From: a bacterium EF100-94H03 bin56
Lineage (GTDB): Bacteria > Pseudomonadota > Alphaproteobacteria > SP197
Reading direction: 5' to 3'
Assembly: GCA_002238685.1 (NCBI GenBank)
Contig: MPMV01000004.1
Location: 62,001-126,000, forward strand
DNA length: 64,000 bases
Positions within the stretch are counted from its first letter, which is position 1; each line of letters starts with the position of its first letter. Under the pieces are notes generated by a model. It was not told the DNA's origin and did not search any database. It was given only the letters and a program-made list of their open reading frames with translations. The position numbers and the translations under genes were made by a program. Shown here in pieces: positions 51,859-61,233 of this stretch.

Positions 51859-52343
51859 CATCCCCGAACCCGTGCCTGCCATTGCGGGAAGGCGTGGGTG
51901 TCGTTCTCCTCAACGACGCGGGCCTCGTCTTTGTCGGCGAAAGGCTCGACCGTCCCGGTGTCTGGCAGATGCCCCAGGGCGGAATCGACGAGGGAGAGGA
52001 ACCTTTCGGGGCAGCCTTGCGTGAACTCGCCGAGGAAACCGGAGTCCATTCTGTCACGATGCTCCGTGCGACCCCCGAGCCGCTCACGTACGACCTCCCC
52101 CCGGAACTCGTCAGCCGGACCTGGAATGGCCGGTATCGCGGCCAGAGACAGGTGTGGTTCGCCATGCGGTTCGAGGGTACGGACGACACCATCGACATCC
52201 ACGGCACCGACCACCCCGAGTTCCGCGCCTGGCGCTGGATGCATGCCGGAACCATCGAGGCCGGCATCGTTGCGTTCAAGCGTCAATTGTACCGTGATAT
52301 CTTCGCCGCTTTCGCCGACCTTCTCGACAGGAACGACGCCTGA
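51855..52343 (+). CDS. rppH: RNA pyrophosphohydrolase
   Basis: RppH removes pyrophosphate from mRNA 5' ends and so triggers decay. The 162 residues have 'GVGVVLLNDAGLVFVGERLDRPGVWQMPQGGIDEGE' and a Nudix box ending 'RELAEETGV' near 60. 'RGQRQVWFAMRFEGTDDTIDI' and 'EFRAWRWMHAGTIEAGIVAFKRQLYRDI' complete the RppH/IalA pattern. It ends the block that starts with rplU, overlaps ctpA by four bases and meets the diiron protein gene tail to tail with four bases between. Confidence 0.95.
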   Translation: MTSPNPCLPLREGVGVVLLNDAGLVFVGERLDRPGVWQMPQGGIDEGEEPFGAALRELAEETGVHSVTMLRATPEPLTYDLPPELVSRTWNGRYRGQRQVWFAMRFEGTDDTIDIHGTDHPEFRAWRWMHAGTIEAGIVAFKRQLYRDIFAAFADLLDRNDA

Positions 52344-52347
52344 GACT

Positions 52348-53172
52348 TCAGTAGGCGGGAGCCTGACGCAAGAGGCGCTGGCGGCGCCAGTCGAAGAGAC
52401 GGCAGACGACCCATGCAATCAGGGCGGCCAGACGGCTCTTCGGTTTCAGCCCCATGGCCTTGGTGGTCATGTTGACCGCCAGGCGAATGTGGTTCCGCCG
52501 GTAGTGTGGCAGGGCCCGGCTGCCGTAGGCAGCGGCGCAGGTCTTCCGGTTGTAGGGTGCCGGAACATCGTTGGCGATGTAGTAGGCGAAGGCGAGTTCG
52601 TCGTCCTCCGATTCGGCAAGTCGGGTCACAGCGACACGGACACGCGTCAGGAGATTGGGATTGTCGATCGCCCGGTACCGCTTCATGTGGTCGTAGAACA
52701 GCTTGTAGTGACGGAACTCGTCGGCCGCGATCTTCCTGAAGATCTCCCTCAAGACGGGCTCCTGCGTCGCATCGGCAAGGGCCGTGTAGTAGGACGACGT
52801 CCCGACCTCTACGATGCAGCGGGCGACCAGTTCGCTGAAACGCGAACCACGCACCGAGTGCTCCAGACTGAGGTCGACCTGGTTGTATTCAGACCTGAAT
52901 CGCTCCCGGGCCGCCTCGAAATCCCAGGCAGGATCGACCATAGTTGCCCAGCGCCCCAGGGCGACGCCATGGCGCACTTCTTCCGTGGCCCAGATTCCTG
53001 CGGCAGCGACAAAGGCATCGTCGCCGGCAAAGATGTTCGCAAGATACCGGCCATAGAGATCGCCGTTGTACTCGACCAGCGACGCAGCCTTGACGATGCG
53101 AACCATGTCAGGATCGACACTAGACCGATCGAAGGCTTGCCAGTCGATATCGTCAAGATCCCAATGGTTCAT
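52348..53172 (-). CDS. ferritin-like diiron protein, possibly acyl-ACP-desaturase-related
   Basis: The 274 residues form a mostly helical protein. Two ExxH motifs, ATEEVRHG near residue 64 and ADEFRHYKLF near 160, supply diiron ligands as in ferritin-like oxygenases. 'YYTALADATQEPVLREIFRKIAADEFRH' recalls acyl-ACP desaturases and related uncharacterised oxidases. The C-terminus is basic and may touch the membrane ('LIAWVVCRLFDWRRQRLLR'). Start 53172 is preferred because the longer frame's ATGs fall inside a good promoter at 53233-53262. The function is unknown. Confidence 0.75.
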   Translation of the reverse strand: MNHWDLDDIDWQAFDRSSVDPDMVRIVKAASLVEYNGDLYGRYLANIFAGDDAFVAAAGIWATEEVRHGVALGRWATMVDPAWDFEAARERFRSEYNQVDLSLEHSVRGSRFSELVARCIVEVGTSSYYTALADATQEPVLREIFRKIAADEFRHYKLFYDHMKRYRAIDNPNLLTRVRVAVTRLAESEDDELAFAYYIANDVPAPYNRKTCAAAYGSRALPHYRRNHIRLAVNMTTKAMGLKPKSRLAALIAWVVCRLFDWRRQRLLRQAPAY

Positions 53173-53232
53173 GACTTGCCCCGCCGGTGCACCCCTCCTG
53201 ACCCCAGAAGGGTCCTTCAAGAGACGTGGCAT

Positions 53233-53262
53233 AGTATACATGAGACCGGGGAGCGCTCACAA
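53233..53262 (-). promoter_or_regulatory. promoter of the diiron protein gene
   Basis: On the minus strand TTGTGA (53262-53257) and TATACT (53238-53233) are 18 bases apart. Transcription would begin near 53226, about 54 bases before ATG 53172, which settles the start choice for that gene. Confidence 0.55.
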
Positions 53263-53322
53263 GGTCGCCAATTTGGCGGGGTTGAAGGCCTCCCCCGTTC
53301 GAATGGACGCAGGAATGAGATC

Positions 53323-54165
53323 ATGGGTGAACTCGTCGACTGGCACACGCACGCTTTCCTGATGGAACATCGCACTGACGAGGACAGGGCCTTGCAGACC
53401 CTGCGCAACGTTCTCGGTGACGGCAAGGCGGATCCCGATCTCCTCTCGGAGGCAGTCGATGAGGCCGGGATCGCCCGCTTCATTGTCGTCGCCCTGCCCA
53501 AACATGCCGGCAATCACACGCCTTCCACGTTCATTGCCGATGTGGTCCGCCGGCACCCGGGACGGGCGGTCGGATTCTGTTCGGTCCATCCCGACGATGC
53601 CGACGCCGGCGACGACTTCGAGTCGGCGCTGGCCCTGGGACTCAAGGGTCTGAAACTCTCTCCCACGTACCAGGCGATGGACCCCAGAAGTCCCGCCTGT
53701 GGGCGGCTTTACGAGATCGCCTGTCACCATGACGTGCCGGTGATGTTTCACTGCGGGGGCGCCTACACGGGCAGTCTCGAGTTCGCCGACCCATGCCTGC
53801 TCGATCGGGTCGCCATGGACTTTCCCCACCTGAAGATCATCGTCGCCCACTTCGGACAGCCGTACATGGAGCAGACGGCCATCCTCATGCGCAAGAACGA
53901 CAACATCTTTGCCGATCTCTCGGCGCGCTATCACAGACCCTGGCAACTCTACAACGGCCTCATGATCGCCCGGGAGTACGGGGTCGCCGGCCGGCTTCTC
54001 TTCGGTTCCGACTTTCCGGTCCGCCGTCCGTCCGTCGCCGTCGCCGAGTTCCGCGCCATCAATCGGTGGGGCGAAGGACTGGTCATGCCGAGGATTCCCG
54101 ATGCACTCATCGAAGAGATTCTCCACGAGCGGCCACTCGACCTTCTGGGCATCGCGCCCCGATGA
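53323..54165 (+). CDS. amidohydrolase family 2 (metal-dependent TIM-barrel hydrolase)
   Basis: The 280-residue barrel enzyme has all family metal-site pieces: VDWHTHAF (HxH, residues 5-12), 'VMFHCGGAY' (His near 142), 'IIVAHFGQPYMEQ' (His near 172) and 'LLFGSDFPVRRP' (Asp near 228). Members decarboxylate or hydrolyse aromatic and small organic acids. AGGA lies about ten bases before ATG 53323. The stop overlaps a COG0523 GTPase gene by four bases, so the GTPase may supply its metal. Confidence 0.88.
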   Translation: MGELVDWHTHAFLMEHRTDEDRALQTLRNVLGDGKADPDLLSEAVDEAGIARFIVVALPKHAGNHTPSTFIADVVRRHPGRAVGFCSVHPDDADAGDDFESALALGLKGLKLSPTYQAMDPRSPACGRLYEIACHHDVPVMFHCGGAYTGSLEFADPCLLDRVAMDFPHLKIIVAHFGQPYMEQTAILMRKNDNIFADLSARYHRPWQLYNGLMIAREYGVAGRLLFGSDFPVRRPSVAVAEFRAINRWGEGLVMPRIPDALIEEILHERPLDLLGIAPR

Positions 54166-55082
54166 GTCCCGTCACCGTCATCACCGGATTCCTCGGCAGC
54201 GGAAAAACGACGCTCATCAACGCCCTTGTCCGGCATCCGGCCATGGCCGGGAGCGCCGTCATCGTCAACGAGTTTGGCGAAACCGGCGTCGACCACCTTC
54301 TCATCGAACGCCTTGACGAAGCGACCATGCTGGTCGGGGCCGGCTGCCTGTGCTGCGAGGTGCGCGAGGATGTCGTGGTCGCCATCATGCGCCTTGTCGG
54401 CCAGCACGCGCCGAACCACATCATCATCGAGACCAGCGGCCTTGCCGATCCCGCACCCCTGGTTCACACATTGCTTCATGACGAGAGGATCAACCGGCAG
54501 GTGACGGTAGCGGGTATCGTTGCCACGGTGGATGCGCTGGCCGGGGAACGGCCGTTCGACACACAGGCCGAATGCCTGCGCCAGGCGGCGGTCGCAGACA
54601 CGATCATCCTCACCAAGACGGACCTCGCTCCTGGAACGGATCGCCTCGAGGCGCGCCTGCGGGCCCTCAACGGCGAGGCGCGCATCCTCGCTTCACCGGT
54701 GACGCCGGATGATGTTGTCCGCCATGTTCCGGACCCGACAACCTGGATCCAGGCCAGCAGCTCGACACAGCATGACAGCACCATCACCAGTCTATCGCTC
54801 ACCACAAGGAATACGCTCGAGGCTGCCCCACTCATGGACTGGATCGAAAGGGTCATTGTTCGCCAGGGCGACCGGCTCCTGCGCTTCAAGGGCATTGTCG
54901 ATCTCCTCGGAAGCGATGTGCCGATCGTCATCAATGGCATTGGCCATGTCTTCCACCCCCTCTTTCGCCTGGCCGCGTGGCCGTCGGGCATGCGTGGTTC
55001 ACGCATTGTCCTCATCGGACACCAGCTCGACACAGTCACCATCGAGGCGGACTTCTCGCGCCTGGCCGACAATGGGGTGTGA
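54162..55082 (+). CDS. CobW/COG0523-family GTPase (putative metallochaperone)
   Basis: The 306-residue G3E GTPase has Walker A GFLGSGKTTL (residues 8-17), the metal-binding motif GCLCC (near 62), the Glu in 'IIIETSGLADP' (near 88) and the base motif 'LTKTDLAP' (near 148). The C-terminal CobW_C domain has 'RLLRFKGIVDL' and 'GHVFHPLFRLAAWP'. Members insert zinc, cobalt, nickel or iron into partners. The ATGA overlap with the amidohydrolase gene points to that enzyme as the client. No zinc-uptake genes flank it, so a housekeeping Zn-reserve role is less likely. Confidence 0.92.
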   Translation: MSPVTVITGFLGSGKTTLINALVRHPAMAGSAVIVNEFGETGVDHLLIERLDEATMLVGAGCLCCEVREDVVVAIMRLVGQHAPNHIIIETSGLADPAPLVHTLLHDERINRQVTVAGIVATVDALAGERPFDTQAECLRQAAVADTIILTKTDLAPGTDRLEARLRALNGEARILASPVTPDDVVRHVPDPTTWIQASSSTQHDSTITSLSLTTRNTLEAAPLMDWIERVIVRQGDRLLRFKGIVDLLGSDVPIVINGIGHVFHPLFRLAAWPSGMRGSRIVLIGHQLDTVTIEADFSRLADNGV

Positions 55083-55091
55083 GGCACCCCA
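55073..55091 (+). terminator. hairpin across the COG0523 gene stop
   Basis: TGGGGTG (55073-55079) pairs with CACCCCA (55085-55091) around a five-base loop that holds part of the stop codon at 55080-55082. There is no T-run, so it is a possible but not sure terminator. Confidence 0.4.
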
Positions 55092-55247
55092 GGGAGTTCC
55101 CTTGCCTGCCCGGGAGTGCAGTCACCACCAGCGGCACCGACATCACCGGCCATTAGTCAGCGAGCCGATGACACCGTGCTGCACCTGGCTTGAAACGTCA
55201 GGGATCTGTCAGCACATGCAATGCCGCCCCTTCATCTGGGCACAAGA

Positions 55248-55287
55248 TTGACTCATGATGTCATGTTGAATAGCATCACGCATCATG
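55248..55287 (+). promoter_or_regulatory. promoter and operator-like repeat of the second VapBC pair
   Basis: TTGACT at 55248-55253 and TAGCAT at 55271-55276 are 17 bases apart. Transcription would begin near 55283, one or two bases before the antitoxin ATG at 55285, so the mRNA may be nearly leaderless. CATGATG (55254-55260) and CATCATG (55281-55287) are perfect inverted arms that flank the -10 box, a fitting operator for self-repression. Confidence 0.55.
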
Positions 55288-55521
55288 CGCACGACCATAA
55301 ACATTTCTGCCCCTATACTGGAGGAGTTGAAGCAACTCCAGAAGACTGAAGGAGGCTCCCTGGGCAACCTCGTGTCCAGACTGCTCGCCGACGCACTCGC
55401 AAGATACCGAACCGATTCGATCGAACCTGATCTGAACTGGAACACCAAGGCCATGCAGGCCCGCGTCGACCTCACCGACAAGGAAGCCGTACACGCGCTG
55501 CTCGACGGCGATTCCCTTTGA
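55285..55521 (+). CDS. vapB: VapB-type antitoxin (ribbon-helix-helix)
   Basis: The 78-residue protein begins 'MRTTINISAPILEELKQLQ', a strand followed by two helices as in ribbon-helix-helix DNA-binding antitoxins. Its acidic tail ('LTDKEAVHALLDGDSL') should occupy the toxin. No ribosome binding site is visible, which agrees with a leaderless transcript. The toxin gene overlaps its stop by four bases (TTGA). It differs in fold from the AbrB antitoxin at 32858. Confidence 0.85.
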   Translation: MRTTINISAPILEELKQLQKTEGGSLGNLVSRLLADALARYRTDSIEPDLNWNTKAMQARVDLTDKEAVHALLDGDSL

Positions 55522-55952
55522 GTTACACAATCGACGTCAACATCCTGCTCTACGCATCGGACCGCTCGTCTCCGTTTCATGCGGCGGCAAACAGTTTCCT
55601 GCGTGCCCGTCCGGGCGATCCGGAGATTCTGTGCCTGGCGTGGCCGACAATCATGGGTTACATCCGACTGGCCACGCATCCCAGAGTGTTCGATGCGCCG
55701 CTGACACCAAGTGCAGTCATCGACAACGTGTCGCGCCTGACGACGATGCCCCGATGCCGTGTCATAGCCGAACCCAAAGGCTTCCTCGCCGCCTATCGCG
55801 AGATTGCGATCGACGTCGTTGCGCGAGGCAATCTCGTGCCGGACGCGCACCTTGCGGCTCTGCTGCGTGTCCACGATGTGCGGACCATCTACACCCACGA
55901 TCGGGATTTCCTGAAGTTTCCCTTCCTCAAGGTGATCGATCCTGTCGCCTGA
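55518..55952 (+). CDS. vapC: PIN-domain ribonuclease toxin (VapC-like)
   Basis: The 144-residue toxin begins at TTG 55518. The first PIN aspartate is in 'TIDVNILLYASD' (near 6). 'CLAWPTIMGYIRLATHPRVF' is the helix-2 form of the VapC subgroup in which Gly stands where others have Glu. Later acidic residues are in 'LVPDAHLAALL' (near 113) and 'THDRDFLKF' (near 131). The strong coupling to vapB and the intact aspartates suggest an active pair. It is unrelated in detail to the PIN toxin at 33091. Confidence 0.87.
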   Translation: MSYTIDVNILLYASDRSSPFHAAANSFLRARPGDPEILCLAWPTIMGYIRLATHPRVFDAPLTPSAVIDNVSRLTTMPRCRVIAEPKGFLAAYREIAIDVVARGNLVPDAHLAALLRVHDVRTIYTHDRDFLKFPFLKVIDPVA

Positions 55953-56099
55953 GAGGGTGACCCGAGACCTCCAACCACAGCACGATTCATGCCAGTCTCG
56001 ACCTCTTGAGCGCGTGCCCTTCAGTTTACACCAGAGGCGACAACCGAGACGGTCTTGCTGGTTGGCCGGAGGCTCTCTCGCCCAACGCATGTGACGCCA

Positions 56100-56120
56100 C
56101 CTGATTAACCGGGAATCAGG
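56100..56120 (-). terminator. hairpin after atpC
   Basis: CCTGATT (56100-56106) and AATCAGG (56114-56120) form a perfect seven-pair stem with a seven-base loop, 22 bases past the atpC stop. It has no T-run but lies between two converging units. The rest of 55953-56141 shows nothing else. Confidence 0.42.
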
Positions 56121-56141
56121 CTCCCATTCCGAGGCGCGTGC

Positions 56142-56549
56142 TCAGGAGTCCGGGACGGCCTCGAGCATGGCGTTAAGGACCGCGAGTTCATCCCCGGCCC
56201 GGGTGCGATCGGCGTCGCTTTCCGCATCGCGCAGATCAAGTTCGGCGGCCTCGATCCGGGCACGGACGTCTCCGGCATCGATACTTGCCACCATCAGTGC
56301 CCTTTCCGCCAGCACCGTGCAGCGGTCGGGCAGGACTTCGGCAAAGCCTCCGGCCACGAAGACCTGATGCGCCACCTTGCCGTCGTCATGGATGTCGATC
56401 ACACCTGGACGGATGGTGGAGATGAGGGGTGCGTGATCGGGCAGCACACCGATGTCTCCATCGCCTCCGGGTATCACAACCATGTCAAAGGTGTCGGAGA
56501 CGAGAATGCGCTCAGGGCTGACCAGTTCGAAATTGACCCTGCCGGCCAT
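56142..56549 (-). CDS. atpC: ATP synthase F1 epsilon subunit
   Basis: The epsilon subunit is part of the rotor stalk and can inhibit hydrolysis. The 135 residues have the beta-sandwich start 'NFELVSPERILVSDTFDMVVIPGGDGDIGVLPDHAPLISTIRPG' and 'FVAGGFAEVLPDRCTVLAERA', then two C-terminal helices. It is the last gene of the atp operon, starting four bases after atpD. The ATG at 56549 follows the atpD stop directly, and the longer open frame is a shadow of atpD. Confidence 0.96.
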   Translation of the reverse strand: MAGRVNFELVSPERILVSDTFDMVVIPGGDGDIGVLPDHAPLISTIRPGVIDIHDDGKVAHQVFVAGGFAEVLPDRCTVLAERALMVASIDAGDVRARIEAAELDLRDAESDADRTRAGDELAVLNAMLEAVPDS

Positions 56550-56553
56550 GACG

Positions 56554-58882
<2,329 letters not shown>

Positions 58883-58901
58883 GGCCGTTCAGGATACCGG
58901 A

Positions 58902-60434
58902 TCAGGCCACGAACGAGCCGGTGAAGTCGTCGAGAAAGACCTTGAGCTTGCCCTCCGTCCCGTCGGAGAGCGCACCGCTCGAGCGGATATCGGCAAGCAT
59001 GTCGGCGCCCTTGTCGCGCACTGCGGCGAGCATGGCCTGTTCATAGCGTGTGACGTCAGACGGTGCGATGCCATCGAGATAACCGTTAACACCGGCGAAG
59101 ATGACGACGACCTGGTCCTCCACGGCCATGGGCCTGTACTGGTCCTGCTTGAGGAGTTCGGTCAGTCGTTCGCCACGCGCCAGAAGCCTCTGCGTCGAGG
59201 CGTCAAGGTCAGAGGCGAACTGGGCAAAGGCAGCCATTTCACGGTACTGCGCGAGTTCCAGTTTGATCGATCCGGCAACCTTCTTCATCGCCTTGGTCTG
59301 CGCCGCCGAGCCGACCCGCGACACCGAGATGCCGACATTGATGGCCGGCCGGATGCCCTGGTAGAAAAGTTCAGATTCGAGAAAGATCTGTCCGTCGGTG
59401 ATCGAGATGACATTGGTTGGAATATAGGCCGACACGTCGGAGGCCTGGGTCTCGACCACCGGCAGTGCGGTCAGTGATCCGCTGCCGAAATCCCCGTTCA
59501 TCTTGGCCGCCCGTTCGAGCAACCGCGAATGGAGGTAGAACACGTCGCCCGGATAGGCCTCACGGCCCGGCGGCCGGCGCAACAGCAGGGAGACCTGCCT
59601 GTACGAGACGGCCTGCTTCGACAGGTCGTCGTAGATGACGAGGGCGTGCATGCCGTTGTCACGATAGAACTCGCCAATGGCACAACCGCTGTATGGAGCC
59701 AGAAACTGCATCGGAGCCGGATCGGACGCCGTGGCGGCGACGATGGTCGTGTACTCCATGGCGCCGTAATCCTCGAGCGTCTTGACGATCTGTGCCACCG
59801 TCGAACGCTTCTGCCCGACGGCGACATAGACACAGTAGAGCCTCCGGGACTCGTCGCCCGACTCCCAGTTCTGCTTCTGGTTGATGATGGTATCGACGGC
59901 GACGGCCGTCTTGCCGGTCTGCCGGTCGCCAATGATGAGCTCCCGTTGACCGCGGCCAATCGGCACCAGAGCGTCAAGGGCCTTGAGGCCGGTCTGCATC
60001 GGTTCACTGACTGATTCGCGGGGAATAATGCCCGGCGCCTTGACCTCGATGCGCCGGCGTTCGTCATGTTCGACGGCGCCGGCGCCGTCGATCGGCCGGC
60101 CCAGCGCATCGACAACGCGTCCGAGAAGGCCCTTGCCCACCGGTACGTCGACAATCGAACCGGTCCTCTTGACGGTGTCGCCCTCAACGATTTCCCGATC
60201 GTTACCAAAGATCACGATGCCGACATTGTCGGTCTCGAGATTGAGCGCCATTCCCTGGACTCCGCCAGGAAACTCGACCATCTCGCCGGCCTGCACATTG
60301 TCCAGGCCGTAGACCCGGGCAATGCCATCGCCCACCGACAGAACCCGGCCGACCTCCGACACCTCCGCTTCGGCGCCGAAGCTGGCAATCTGTTCCCTGA
60401 TAATGGAAGAAATCTCGGCGGCACGGATATCCAT
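58902..60434 (-). CDS. atpA: ATP synthase F1 alpha subunit
   Basis: The 510-residue alpha subunit has '[20 protein letters not shown]' at the start, '[21 protein letters not shown]', the P-loop GDRQTGKT (near 169) and '[41 protein letters not shown]' near 346-385. It binds non-catalytic nucleotide. The alphaproteobacterial order atpH-A-G-D-C is followed, and the ATG overlaps the last base of the atpH stop. Confidence 0.98.
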   Translation of the reverse strand: MDIRAAEISSIIREQIASFGAEAEVSEVGRVLSVGDGIARVYGLDNVQAGEMVEFPGGVQGMALNLETDNVGIVIFGNDREIVEGDTVKRTGSIVDVPVGKGLLGRVVDALGRPIDGAGAVEHDERRRIEVKAPGIIPRESVSEPMQTGLKALDALVPIGRGQRELIIGDRQTGKTAVAVDTIINQKQNWESGDESRRLYCVYVAVGQKRSTVAQIVKTLEDYGAMEYTTIVAATASDPAPMQFLAPYSGCAIGEFYRDNGMHALVIYDDLSKQAVSYRQVSLLLRRPPGREAYPGDVFYLHSRLLERAAKMNGDFGSGSLTALPVVETQASDVSAYIPTNVISITDGQIFLESELFYQGIRPAINVGISVSRVGSAAQTKAMKKVAGSIKLELAQYREMAAFAQFASDLDASTQRLLARGERLTELLKQDQYRPMAVEDQVVVIFAGVNGYLDGIAPSDVTRYEQAMLAAVRDKGADMLADIRSSGALSDGTEGKLKVFLDDFTGSFVA

Positions 60435-60994
60435 CAGCCGGTCCCCTTCATCGCAAGCTCGAGACGTTGAAGTTTGGTACGTATGGTGCTGTCCATCATG
60501 CGCGATCCGATGGTGACCACGAGTCCGCCGATCACGGACGGATCGACGCTGGATTCAATCGAGACGTCGCGCCTGACGATTCGCCCCAGGGTCTCCCGCA
60601 GGCGGGCCAGTTCCCCGTCACTCAGGGCGCGCGCCGATGTCACCTCGGCCGTGGTCTCGCCACGTTGCAGGGCATGGAGACGCAGGAAATCCCCGGCGAC
60701 ATCCTTCAGGGCATGCAGTCGTCGTGCCTGGGCCAGTACGCCCACGGTGTTGCGAACCAGTGTTCCGGACTCCATGGCCTTAAGCACTGCGGCCATGGCA
60801 CGGCCCTGTTCGTCACGGGACAAGAGCGGACTTTCGACAAGACGGCGAAGATCGGGCGAGTCCTCGAGAGCGCGCGTGATCGCACGCAGATCGTCGGCCA
60901 CCCGATCGAATTCGCCCGCCTCCCCGGCAAGCTCGTAGAGTGCCCGTGCGTAGCGTCCCGAAAGACCGGTCACTGCATGGTTGTCGGAGGCCAA
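60434..60994 (-). CDS. atpH: ATP synthase F1 delta subunit
   Basis: The delta subunit clamps the F1 head to the peripheral stalk. The 186 residues have '[14 protein letters not shown]' and '[16 protein letters not shown]', and the end '[32 protein letters not shown]' is the family signature. The start codon at 60994 is TTG; no ATG or GTG lies before the conserved part in frame and a GAGGG lies upstream. This rare start may lower output of the one-copy delta subunit relative to alpha and beta. Confidence 0.95.
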   Translation of the reverse strand: MASDNHAVTGLSGRYARALYELAGEAGEFDRVADDLRAITRALEDSPDLRRLVESPLLSRDEQGRAMAAVLKAMESGTLVRNTVGVLAQARRLHALKDVAGDFLRLHALQRGETTAEVTSARALSDGELARLRETLGRIVRRDVSIESSVDPSVIGGLVVTIGSRMMDSTIRTKLQRLELAMKGTG

Positions 60995-61046
60995 ACCCGT
61001 CAGCCCTCATCCAATCAGACAGGAAGTGAGTGCTCCCGGAACTCGC

Positions 61047-61062
61047 CGGGGCTTTCGCCCCG
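61047..61062 (-). other. GNRA hairpin between priA and atpH
   Basis: On the minus strand CGGGGC-GAAA-GCCCCG makes a six-pair GC stem closed by a GAAA tetraloop, a very stable RNA hairpin. It lies 172 bases after the priA stop and about 53 bases before atpH. It may end the priA transcript or sit in the atp leader. Nothing else was seen in 60995-61233. Confidence 0.5.
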
Positions 61063-61233
61063 TTGCGGGCGGGAAGCGGGCGATGAGGTAGCACAGCAGG
61101 ACTCCGGGTGCAAGGCGGGTTGCAGCGGCAAGACGTCTCCTCTTCCCCGGTGTCCTGGCACCCGCTGCCGTCGGCGTTGCCCCCTGAGCACCTCCGAAAA
61201 CCAGGTCCCGCGGCACCTCGTGGCGAGCATTGT

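Noticed and set aside
53173-53241. Longer start for the diiron protein (ATG 53241 or 53232)
   Set aside because: These codons overlap the -10 box of a good promoter, and the extra residues are not family-like.
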